Shown: piece after piece, positions 16,187 to 23,670 of the stretch
How positions within the stretch are numbered: the stretch's first letter is position 1
Layout: each line of letters starts with the position of its first letter
Assembly: GCA_020629035.1 (NCBI GenBank)
Contig: JAHDEC010000032.1
Coordinates: 1-37,560 of the forward strand
Origin: Saprospiraceae bacterium
Lineage (GTDB): Bacteria > Bacteroidota > Bacteroidia > Chitinophagales > Saprospiraceae
Length of the DNA: 37,560 bases
Direction: 5' to 3'
Translations under genes and position numbers: made by a program
Notes under the pieces: model-generated
Seen by the model: the letters and a program-made list of their open reading frames with translations, nothing else
Told to the model about the DNA's origin: nothing
Databases searched by the model: none

Positions 16187-17431
16187 ATGAAAAAATTGAT
16201 CATATTTATTTTTTGCTTCGGTATGCTTGCCTGTACATCAGATGACGGTGCTAAGAATCTAACAAAGGCTGAAAAACGAATTCAAGATTGGCAATCGATA
16301 GGGAAGCGCTACGAGCGTCTAAATCGATTTAGTGGAACGGTGATCATTGCCAATGGGCAAAATGTTATTTTTAAAGAGCATTACGGTAAAGCAGATTTTG
16401 AAAAAAATCTACCAATTACAAACACGACATCTTTTAAAGTAGGTGCAGCAACTGAAATATTTACGGCGCACATTATTCTCGGTCTTGTTTATCAAAATAT
16501 GATCTCCTTGCGGGATAAACTAAATAAGTATTTACCTGAGATCAAAGCTGATTATACTATCGATGAGGTACTAAATCATACCGCTGGACTGCCTAGTACT
16601 AGACAACTAAAACAAGAACTTGGAGGACTGCCTAAGGGTCATATCGTAATGGCTAATCAAGCCACTTTAACAGGAGGTGATAAACGAAATATAAGTGATA
16701 TTGGGTACAATCTACTGGGTTTGTTAATCGAAAAAGTAACAAAAGCAAGTCTGGATGAAGCCATTGATTTTCAGCTAAAAAACCAGCAACTAGAAAATAC
16801 CTATTATGCTAAAGATCCTAATGAATTAGCAGTCGGATACACTGGATTTGTTAATTACAGAGGCAAGGGCCTAGAGCCTCAAAAGGCACAAGCCTACGAT
16901 CTGGAAAATGCATTTAGTAGCACTGGCGTTAAGTCTACTGCCATGGATTTGCTTAAAATGACAGAACCTCTGAAAGAACTAGACCGCTATGGTTATCTTG
17001 AAAATGATGGTTTTAGTTTTGGAATATCAAAGGATAAAGTAACTGCTCAGACGATTATTGTACTTAGCAATATTAGACATCCAGTAGCAAAAGATATGAT
17101 TGATGCGTATAAATTAGCTGCTCAGGGAGAAGAGTTCCAATTACCATTATTAAGGGAGCGGGTAGCTTTAGATGTCAGTAAATTGCAAGATTTTACAGGA
17201 ACGTATGCAGTTACTGACAAAGTAAGTTTTAAGATTGAGATTCATGATGAGGATCTTGTAGTTAATATGGGAACCCAAAAAACAAAACTCATACCTCAGT
17301 CTGAAAATCAGTTTTTTATGGAGGAAATGGATGCTGCTCTCCGCTTCCTCATTCGTGAGGATGGCCAAGTCATTGGTGTAGAAATGCTTGATGGATTTAT
17401 AAATGGTAAGAAAGTGGTTAAGATTGATTAA
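16187..17431 (+). CDS. Beta-lactamase-fold lipoprotein, probable catalytically dead serine hydrolase
   Basis: A 414-residue lipoprotein (M-L-A-C, Cys16) with the overall pattern of class C beta-lactamase/penicillin-binding serine hydrolases. It shows F-S-G-T-V-I-I-A near 48, F-K-V-G...F-T-A at 83-94, V-L-N-H-T-A-G-L-P at 128-136, and G-Y-N-L-L-G-L-L-I at 173-181. A C-terminal beta domain (about 330-414) resembles the DUF3471-type tail of this family. The nucleophile motif SxxK is replaced by A-A-T-E (Ala87, Glu90) and the YxN motif by I-S-D (169-171). The C-terminal HxG/KTG region is not found; the stretch that should hold it is shortened. I infer a pseudoenzyme, perhaps a binding or scaffold protein. 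The frame is intact, so it is not a decaying pseudogene. It abuts the stop of the convergent M28 gene. Confidence 0.85.
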   Translation: MKKLIIFIFCFGMLACTSDDGAKNLTKAEKRIQDWQSIGKRYERLNRFSGTVIIANGQNVIFKEHYGKADFEKNLPITNTTSFKVGAATEIFTAHIILGLVYQNMISLRDKLNKYLPEIKADYTIDEVLNHTAGLPSTRQLKQELGGLPKGHIVMANQATLTGGDKRNISDIGYNLLGLLIEKVTKASLDEAIDFQLKNQQLENTYYAKDPNELAVGYTGFVNYRGKGLEPQKAQAYDLENAFSSTGVKSTAMDLLKMTEPLKELDRYGYLENDGFSFGISKDKVTAQTIIVLSNIRHPVAKDMIDAYKLAAQGEEFQLPLLRERVALDVSKLQDFTGTYAVTDKVSFKIEIHDEDLVVNMGTQKTKLIPQSENQFFMEEMDAALRFLIREDGQVIGVEMLDGFINGKKVVKID

Positions 17432-18676
17432 TTATTGAAAAACAACTTTTGTTTCTACTAATTCTTCTCCTCGCTTAACAACGACTTTAGTCTCTTGTCC
17501 TACTTCAAATGCCCCGAGAGCCTTCATATATGACATCATATCCACGATTTCAAGATCACCCATTTTTACCACAATGTCGCCTTTTATAATGCCTGCTACA
17601 TCTGCGGTTTTCCCTTCTCTTACCCCATCAATTCTCATGCCTTTGTCTGTAAATAAGTAATCAGGAATTACACCGAGTGTCACTTTGAAATCCATTTTTT
17701 CCGCGGAATCATCTTTAGTTTTTGTGAAGCTTATTTTTTCTTTTTTATCAATGGCGAGGATAATGGAGTAGACATAATTAGTGATGCTTTCGATACCATC
17801 AAAATTGATTTTTTCGTAATCATCCGAGGGACGATGATAGTCTTCATGTTGACCAGTAAAAAACTGCAATACAGGAATATCTGCCAGGTAAAACGAAGTG
17901 TGATCTGATGGTCCTACGCCCGAAGCTTCCATTTTTGATTGGAAACCATAGGTGTTTTTTTCGTTCAATAAAGGCAGCCAGACGGGTGAAGTCCCTGTCC
18001 CATAAATAGCCATCTTTTTTTCATTTAATCGTCCGACCATGTCAAAATTCATCATGTAGTTAACCTTATCTAGATCGAATAAAGGGTTTTTCGTGAAGTA
18101 ATTTGAACCCCAAAGTCCTTTTTCCTCTCCCGAAAATGCAAAGATCACATAGTTATAATTGAGTTTCTCAGCAGATAACTTTCTAGCTAATTCAAGGATC
18201 ATGGCTACACCACTAGCATTATCATCTGCACCATTATGAATGGCTGGTTCACCTGTATGCAAAGAGCCTTCAGGACCCCAGCCTAAGTGATCATAGTGTG
18301 CGCCAAGTACGATGGTGTTTTCGTTACCATTGTCAATTAAACCTAAGACATTTCTTCCATTTACTGTAGGGTCATCGGGTGATGGATCAGCATGAGGATT
18401 GCTTCTTTTTTGTACTGAAAAATGCTGAAAATAATCTTCACCTATCGGTTGTAAACCTATGCACTCAAACCTGGTAGCTAAATACTCAGAAGCTATGATT
18501 TCGCCCTGAGTTCCTACCTCGCGACCTTCCAAAGCATCAGATGATAAGAACTTTACATCAGCTTTAATCTGAGGCATATGGATATCCTGCTCAGTGCTAC
18601 TTAGTGGCTGACTTACTTTGGGTGTACAAGAAATAAAGGCTAAAAAAAGTATGACAATAAGATGACAATGTCTCAT
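17432..18676 (-). CDS. M28-family zinc aminopeptidase lipoprotein with C-terminal PDZ domain
   Basis: Exported metallopeptidase of 414 residues with a lipobox-like F-I-S-C (Cys17). The M28 fold covers about residues 35-310. Likely co-catalytic zinc ligands are His127 (G-A-H-Y-D-H), Asp151/152 (G-A-D-D-N-A-S-G), Glu184/185 (S-G-E-E), Asp212 (F-D-M-V) and His281 (D-Y-H-R-P-S-D-D). G-P-S-D-H-T-S-F is also present at 255-262. A PDZ-like domain occupies about 335-410 (V-R-E-G-K-T-A-D-V-A-G-I-I-K-G-D). Family members remove N-terminal amino acids from peptides. The PDZ may guide substrates or partners. Its 3' end abuts the convergent serine-hydrolase-like gene with no spacer, and its 5' end is divergent from the propeller lipoprotein. 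A second M28 lipoprotein is encoded at 23671. Confidence 0.93.
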   Translation of the reverse strand: MRHCHLIVILFLAFISCTPKVSQPLSSTEQDIHMPQIKADVKFLSSDALEGREVGTQGEIIASEYLATRFECIGLQPIGEDYFQHFSVQKRSNPHADPSPDDPTVNGRNVLGLIDNGNENTIVLGAHYDHLGWGPEGSLHTGEPAIHNGADDNASGVAMILELARKLSAEKLNYNYVIFAFSGEEKGLWGSNYFTKNPLFDLDKVNYMMNFDMVGRLNEKKMAIYGTGTSPVWLPLLNEKNTYGFQSKMEASGVGPSDHTSFYLADIPVLQFFTGQHEDYHRPSDDYEKINFDGIESITNYVYSIILAIDKKEKISFTKTKDDSAEKMDFKVTLGVIPDYLFTDKGMRIDGVREGKTADVAGIIKGDIVVKMGDLEIVDMMSYMKALGAFEVGQETKVVVKRGEELVETKVVFQ

Positions 18677-18681
18677 ATGAT

Positions 18682-18689
18682 TAAATTTG
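18682..18689 (+). promoter_or_regulatory. Candidate -7 box for the propeller lipoprotein gene
   Basis: TAAATTTG matches TAnnTTTG on the plus strand and lies 44 bp upstream of the ATG at 18734. It faces the minus-strand candidate at 18707-18714. No clear -33 TTG is present. Confidence 0.3.
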
Positions 18690-18706
18690 GCTTATGTATA
18701 TATTTA

Positions 18707-18714
18707 CAAATCTA
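18707..18714 (-). promoter_or_regulatory. Candidate -7 box for the M28-PDZ peptidase gene
   Basis: The plus strand reads CAAATCTA, which is TAGATTTG on the minus strand, a match to TAnnTTTG. It lies 30 bp upstream of the ATG at 18676. No good -33 element was seen. Confidence 0.3.
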
Positions 18715-18733
18715 CTTATCATAAAACATATAT

Positions 18734-19879
18734 ATGCGTATTAGCTTGTTTAACTTAGTCATTGTATTGTCATTTTTTATCTGCGTCACTTCTTGCAATC
18801 AAGGTAACACAAATAAAAACCCACACGAAGAAGCAAAAGGTCACCATCATGGGCACGGTGCAGAAAAACCACAAAAAGAGTTAACAGGACTCAGATATGA
18901 AGAAGAAAAACATTTAGCTAATGTTCGCCAATTAACCTTTGGTGGCGACAACGCAGAAGCCTACTTTAGTACAGATGACAAACAATTAGTTTTCCAATCA
19001 AATAATAATGCTTGGGGAGTTTCTTGTGATCAGATTTATATTTATGACTTGGCAAAACCTTTAGATGCTGAGACACAACCACCTTTGGTTAGTACCGGAA
19101 ATGGAAGGACTACTTGCAGCTTCTTTATGCCTGGTAATAAATCACTACTGTATGCTTCGACCCATAAAGGTGATAAGGCATGCCCTCATGAACCACCAAG
19201 AGGTGAAAAATACGTTTGGCCAATCTATGATGACTTTGACATATTTGTTTCTGACTTAGAAGGAAATATCATCCAGCAATTGACAGATACTCCAGGATAT
19301 GATGCAGAAGCTACCGTTTCTCCTGATGGCAAAAAGATTGTGTTTACCTCTATAAGGTCAGGTGATTTGGAGCTATATACCATGGATGTGGATGGTAAAA
19401 ATGTTAAACAGGTTACCACGGGTTTAGGCTATGATGGAGGTGCTTTTTTCTCACCTGACAGCAAACAACTTATTTTTAGATCATCAAGACCTAAAACGGA
19501 AGAAGAGCAGAAAGAATACAAAGATTTATTAGCTAAAGGTTTAGTGCAACCTACTAAAATGGAACTCTACGTTTGCAATGTAGATGGAACAGCATTGACC
19601 AAAATAACGGATCTAGGTAATGCTAACTGGGCACCTTATTTTCATCCTAGCGGCAAAAAAATAATTTTCTCCTCAAATCATGCAAGCAAGCGTGGGTTTC
19701 CGTTTAATTTATTCATGATTAACGTGGACGGAACAGGATTGGAACAGATTACTTATGATGACACGTTTGATTCTTTTCCAATGTTTTCTTACGACGGAAA
19801 GCAATTGGTCTTTTCTTCTAACCGAAACAATGGAGGTACAAGAGAAACTAATTTGTTTATAGCGGATTGGGTAGAATAA
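18734..19879 (+). CDS. TolB-like beta-propeller lipoprotein (PD40 repeats)
   Basis: A 381-residue exported lipoprotein (V-T-S-C, Cys21). Near the mature N-terminus is a His-rich patch (G-H-H-H-G-H-G, about 36-42) that could bind a metal. The rest forms about five WD40-like/PD40 blades of TolB type. Each has a core such as S-P-D-G-K-K-I-V-F-T-S, then L-Y-T-M-D-V-D-G-K and V-K-Q-V-T. Such propellers bind proteins, peptides or sugars and are also found as the N-terminal part of prolyl oligopeptidases, but no peptidase domain follows here. It is divergent from the M28-PDZ peptidase, and a second M28 gene lies 3.8 kb downstream, so a role beside periplasmic peptidases is possible. That is inferred from position. 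Confidence 0.87.
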   Translation: MRISLFNLVIVLSFFICVTSCNQGNTNKNPHEEAKGHHHGHGAEKPQKELTGLRYEEEKHLANVRQLTFGGDNAEAYFSTDDKQLVFQSNNNAWGVSCDQIYIYDLAKPLDAETQPPLVSTGNGRTTCSFFMPGNKSLLYASTHKGDKACPHEPPRGEKYVWPIYDDFDIFVSDLEGNIIQQLTDTPGYDAEATVSPDGKKIVFTSIRSGDLELYTMDVDGKNVKQVTTGLGYDGGAFFSPDSKQLIFRSSRPKTEEEQKEYKDLLAKGLVQPTKMELYVCNVDGTALTKITDLGNANWAPYFHPSGKKIIFSSNHASKRGFPFNLFMINVDGTGLEQITYDDTFDSFPMFSYDGKQLVFSSNRNNGGTRETNLFIADWVE

Positions 19880-19989
19880 ATCCATTGGTACAGTTAAAGA
19901 ATACGTTGGTGAAGTACAAGCCACAATCGTCCCAAAGCTGAAGTATTTTGCATAGATTTTGCTACCTTATCTTTTGATAGGTCAACTTT

Positions 19990-22881
19990 ATGTGGAGACA
20001 AAAAATATTTCTTGGATTTTTATTACTGCTAGGTCTGACTCGTGGCATAGCGCAAAGTATTTCCTATACTAATTATACAGCTGAGGATGGTCTACCCAGT
20101 AATACCATTTATAGTGTTACAGCCGATAATCAAGGCTTTATTTGGATTTCTACAGACTATGGCGTTTCGAGATTTGATGGATTTGAATTTACAACCTTTA
20201 CAAAGAGCGATGGTTTAGCTGATAATGAGATATTCAATTTCTTTGTAGATTCTAAAGATAGGGTATGGTTTTACTCATTTAATGGGAAAATGTCCTATTA
20301 TCATAATGGTAGAATTTACAACGAAAGCAATGTTGATTTTCTTAATCAGTTAAAACTAAGTAGTCGAGTTTCAGATATCAGAGAAGATAAGAATGGCAAC
20401 CTGATTTTTGCAGGAGACGAAGGAAATTCAATGAGATTGAGTTCCGAAAACAAAATTGTAGAATTATTGAAAGATGATAATTCTCAAAAGAAATTTCTGA
20501 TTAAAACAAAAGAGGGAGAGGTTTTTAACCTGATTAAATACGAAAATTTTATCCAATCGTTAACCGGCTCAGAAAAGCGAATCCTAGATCTACATAGTAT
20601 TCCTCAGAACCAATATGCCTCACTGCTATTGGCAGAATATCCTTCTGAGGATATTTATAAGCACTTTTTTGACCTTGAAAACATCGATGATGATAAAGGA
20701 GCTGTTTATATCCAAAAGCAAGATTCTATTTATTGGACTTTTGGGAATGAGACTCCTTTGAGAAAATGCAAAAAGGTTGGTAGAGAGTTACAAATTCTTA
20801 AGGAGAATAAAGAAATATTTGGAACATCGGCCTACCTGGATAATGAAAACAACCTTTGGGTATCCACTTTTGGAAGAGGTTTGTTCAAGATAAATAATCA
20901 CATAGAAAGTCAGTTTATTATAGGTGAGAACTTGAAGAATGATTTGTTGAGTTCAATGTTGGTTTATGATAATAAGGTTGTGTTAGGCACTGAAAGCGGC
21001 GAATTAAGTTTAGTGGAAAAAGGTAAAATCAAAGATGTCCAGTGGCCATATGTCGAAAAAAGGATTGATGGTTCTTCAAGAACTAAAATTCGTCAAATAA
21101 ACATGAGCCCTTTGGGCGATATATTAATCTTAAAAAACCAGGGATTGTATAGTTTTTCCAATGATTTGCTCAAGGTAAACACCGCGATAAATGGAACTTT
21201 TAAGGATATAGATTTTATCGGAAATGAGTTGGTGGCCGCAAAAGCCAATAATGTAGTTCGATATTATACCAAAAACCTAGACCATATAAAGCCTATTTAT
21301 AATGAAAGATCGACAGCCATTTTGGCTGCAAGCAATGGAGTCATATGGATCGGTACAAACAAGGGATTATTTAAGTCTTTTAAAGACGAAAAAATTGACA
21401 CCATAGATTTCCCAATTTTAGATGAGTCCAACATTAATGGAATTATCCAATTAGCTTCGGATTTGATTGTGATCGGAACAAATGGAGATGGGATTTTTAC
21501 CATCTACGATGATAAGATCGAGCGAATAACTACACATGATGGGATTCTTGGAAATATTATTAAGCATCTTTTCCTTGATGAAGATAATCAAGTTTGGGCC
21601 TCAACAAACCATGGAGTTTCCAAAATAAAATTCACTCAGAACCGCATAGAATCTATTCAAAATTTTACAAAAGATGATGGAATCAGTTCAAATAACGTAA
21701 TCCAAACACATGTTACTTCAGCGTCAATTTACGCGCTTTGTGCAAATGGATTAACTGTAATCGCAAGAGATAAATACAATGCAAAACCCCAAAACGACCC
21801 AAAAATCTTATTAAATAAAGTGAGTGTAAATGGTGTGGAATCAGATCTAAAGGGTCTGAAAAACTTATCCCATAAGGAAAATGAGGTATCTTTTGATTAT
21901 TCTTCAATAAGTTTTAATCATGCCCAAAATATGTCATTTAAATATCGATTGATGGGCAGCAATAAAGATTGGCAAATAAGTAAGAAAAGAAGTCTCCAGT
22001 TTTTAGGTTTAGCTGCTGGTAATTACCAATTAGAAGTGGTTCCATTTTTAAGTTTAGCTACTCAAAGTGATAGCAAAGTTGCTGGATTAACTATACCCTT
22101 TAATATTAAACCACCCTGGTATAAAAGTATGTTATTTCGAATACTCTCTATAGTGTTTTTATTCTTTGCTGTACTGCTGTATATGCAATCTAGGATTGCC
22201 AAAGAAAAAGAAAAAAGTAAGTTGGATTTAAAACTAGTAGAGTTGCAACAGCGGGCTTTACTTACCCAAATGAATCCTCACTTTATTAATAATTGTTTAA
22301 GCTCCATCCAGCAATTTATATTATCTGGGGACAAAAGAGAAGCTAATAATCAGCTAAGCAAATTCGCAAATTTGATACGATTAATAGTTTCTAACTCAAG
22401 AAATAACTCCGTTTCTTTAAAACAGGAAATAGAGCACTTGCAACTTTATTTAGAACTAGAACAATTGCGCTTCAGTAACAAATTTGATTTTGAAGTTAAT
22501 ATTGGTCCAGACCTTAATTCGGTCTCTACGAATGTTCCTTCGATGTTATTTCAACCCCTGGTAGAAAATGCTGTTTTGCATGCCTTTGATTTTTCTAAGA
22601 GAAACAATAACATGATAAAAGTCCACTTTTCTAAGGAAGGAAACTATGTGCGCTGCGTTGTGGAGGATAATGGTATCGGGATACAAGCATCTAAATTGCG
22701 AGCCAAAAAGTCTCATTCTTTGGGTATCGCTACTAAAAACATAGAAGAACGCATTACAATCATGAAAAAAAGCAAACCCAAGTCAGCCTTTACATATGAA
22801 GATCTTTCTGAGGGAATGACTAAGAGTGAAGGAACACGCGCTATAATTGTTGTACCTATTTTAATTGAATCCAATGATTAA
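19990..22881 (+). CDS. Propeller-sensor histidine kinase, LytS/YpdA-type
   Basis: A membrane sensor kinase of 963 residues. It has a signal peptide (about 1-21, ending I-A-Q) and a long periplasmic region with two-component-regulator propeller repeats. The first reads Y-T-A-E-D-G-L-P-S-N-T-I-Y-S-V, then G-F-I-W-I-S-T-D-Y-G-V-S-R-F-D-G. A Y_Y_Y-type Ig domain follows (about 610-700), then one membrane helix (about 712-735), a short linker, and a His-kinase domain of the LytS family. The phosphoacceptor is probably His764 in Q-M-N-P-H-F-I-N-N. The ATPase N box is L-V-E-N-A-V-L-H and the G box E-D-N-G-I-G-I. The response-regulator gene overlaps its 3' end. Family members sense extracellular cues, often polysaccharides or peptides; the ligand here is unknown. 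Confidence 0.93.
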   Translation: MWRQKIFLGFLLLLGLTRGIAQSISYTNYTAEDGLPSNTIYSVTADNQGFIWISTDYGVSRFDGFEFTTFTKSDGLADNEIFNFFVDSKDRVWFYSFNGKMSYYHNGRIYNESNVDFLNQLKLSSRVSDIREDKNGNLIFAGDEGNSMRLSSENKIVELLKDDNSQKKFLIKTKEGEVFNLIKYENFIQSLTGSEKRILDLHSIPQNQYASLLLAEYPSEDIYKHFFDLENIDDDKGAVYIQKQDSIYWTFGNETPLRKCKKVGRELQILKENKEIFGTSAYLDNENNLWVSTFGRGLFKINNHIESQFIIGENLKNDLLSSMLVYDNKVVLGTESGELSLVEKGKIKDVQWPYVEKRIDGSSRTKIRQINMSPLGDILILKNQGLYSFSNDLLKVNTAINGTFKDIDFIGNELVAAKANNVVRYYTKNLDHIKPIYNERSTAILAASNGVIWIGTNKGLFKSFKDEKIDTIDFPILDESNINGIIQLASDLIVIGTNGDGIFTIYDDKIERITTHDGILGNIIKHLFLDEDNQVWASTNHGVSKIKFTQNRIESIQNFTKDDGISSNNVIQTHVTSASIYALCANGLTVIARDKYNAKPQNDPKILLNKVSVNGVESDLKGLKNLSHKENEVSFDYSSISFNHAQNMSFKYRLMGSNKDWQISKKRSLQFLGLAAGNYQLEVVPFLSLATQSDSKVAGLTIPFNIKPPWYKSMLFRILSIVFLFFAVLLYMQSRIAKEKEKSKLDLKLVELQQRALLTQMNPHFINNCLSSIQQFILSGDKREANNQLSKFANLIRLIVSNSRNNSVSLKQEIEHLQLYLELEQLRFSNKFDFEVNIGPDLNSVSTNVPSMLFQPLVENAVLHAFDFSKRNNNMIKVHFSKEGNYVRCVVEDNGIGIQASKLRAKKSHSLGIATKNIEERITIMKKSKPKSAFTYEDLSEGMTKSEGTRAIIVVPILIESND

Positions 22882-23608
22882 GACAATAATAATTGAAGAC
22901 GAATTAAGAAGCCGTCAGGCTTTGAGGCAGATTTTAGAAGAGTTTATTGAAGATATCACGATGGTAGGGGAAGCAGAAAGTGTGGCCCAAAGCATACCAC
23001 TATTAAAAGAAAAAGAGGTTGATTTAGTATTTATGGATATCCATTTGCCAGACGGAGAAAGTTTTGATATTCTCGATGCATTGGTGGAAGAGGAGTTGGA
23101 TTTCGAGATTATTTTTATCACCGCTTATACCGATGTAAAAGTCAAAGCATTTGATTATTTCTTTCTACAATATTTGACAAAACCATTCGATATAGATAAA
23201 ATAGAGAAGGCAGTCAACCACTACCGAAAGAATACAACTAAGAAAATAAATGGTTATCAAGATGTACTAAGAGATGTAATTAAAAATGAAGCTAATCTCA
23301 TCCCAGTACCCAATTCAAAAGGCATTCAATTTGTAAAAATTCATGATATCGTGCGACTCGAAGCTGATCGGAATTATACCAATATTTATACTATAAAAGG
23401 AGAGCGGTTTATGGCCTCAAAAAACATCAAACATTTCAGTGAATTATTAGATAGTAGCTTGTTTTATAGAGTCCATAAATCGCATATAATTAATATAAAA
23501 TTTCTGACAGAAGTAAGTAAAGATGGCGAAATCAAAATGCAAGATGGAAGCTTTGCACCACTAGCCAAACGAGTTAGAAAAGAGTTTTTAGATATATTTA
23601 AAGCTTAA
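22874..23608 (+). CDS. LytTR-family response regulator
   Basis: Cytoplasmic regulator of 244 residues from the ATG at 22874. The receiver domain (about 1-120) has the acidic pair E-D-E near the N-terminus, phosphoacceptor Asp55 in F-M-D-I-H-L-P-D-G, a Thr in I-T-A-Y, and Lys in L-T-K-P-F-D. The LytTR DNA-binding domain covers about 140-244, with V-R-L-E-A-D-R-N-Y-T-N-I-Y and F-Y-R-V-H-K-S-H-I-I-N. It overlaps the kinase stop codon by 8 bp (AATGATTAA), so translation is probably coupled. A TTG three codons upstream could also serve as start, but ATG is preferred. Target genes are unknown; the neighbouring peptidase and LRR genes are candidates only by position. Confidence 0.95.
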   Translation: MIKTIIIEDELRSRQALRQILEEFIEDITMVGEAESVAQSIPLLKEKEVDLVFMDIHLPDGESFDILDALVEEELDFEIIFITAYTDVKVKAFDYFFLQYLTKPFDIDKIEKAVNHYRKNTTKKINGYQDVLRDVIKNEANLIPVPNSKGIQFVKIHDIVRLEADRNYTNIYTIKGERFMASKNIKHFSELLDSSLFYRVHKSHIINIKFLTEVSKDGEIKMQDGSFAPLAKRVRKEFLDIFKA

Positions 23609-23670
23609 GCTAACTATTTCTATACTTACTTTCATACATTGTAGGTTTTTTGTCTAAGACCTAAAATGAT

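Noticed and set aside
16187-17431. Decayed pseudogene reading of the serine-hydrolase-like gene
   Set aside because: The frame is full length with no stop or frameshift and keeps signal, scaffold motifs and tail domain; only the catalytic residues are changed.
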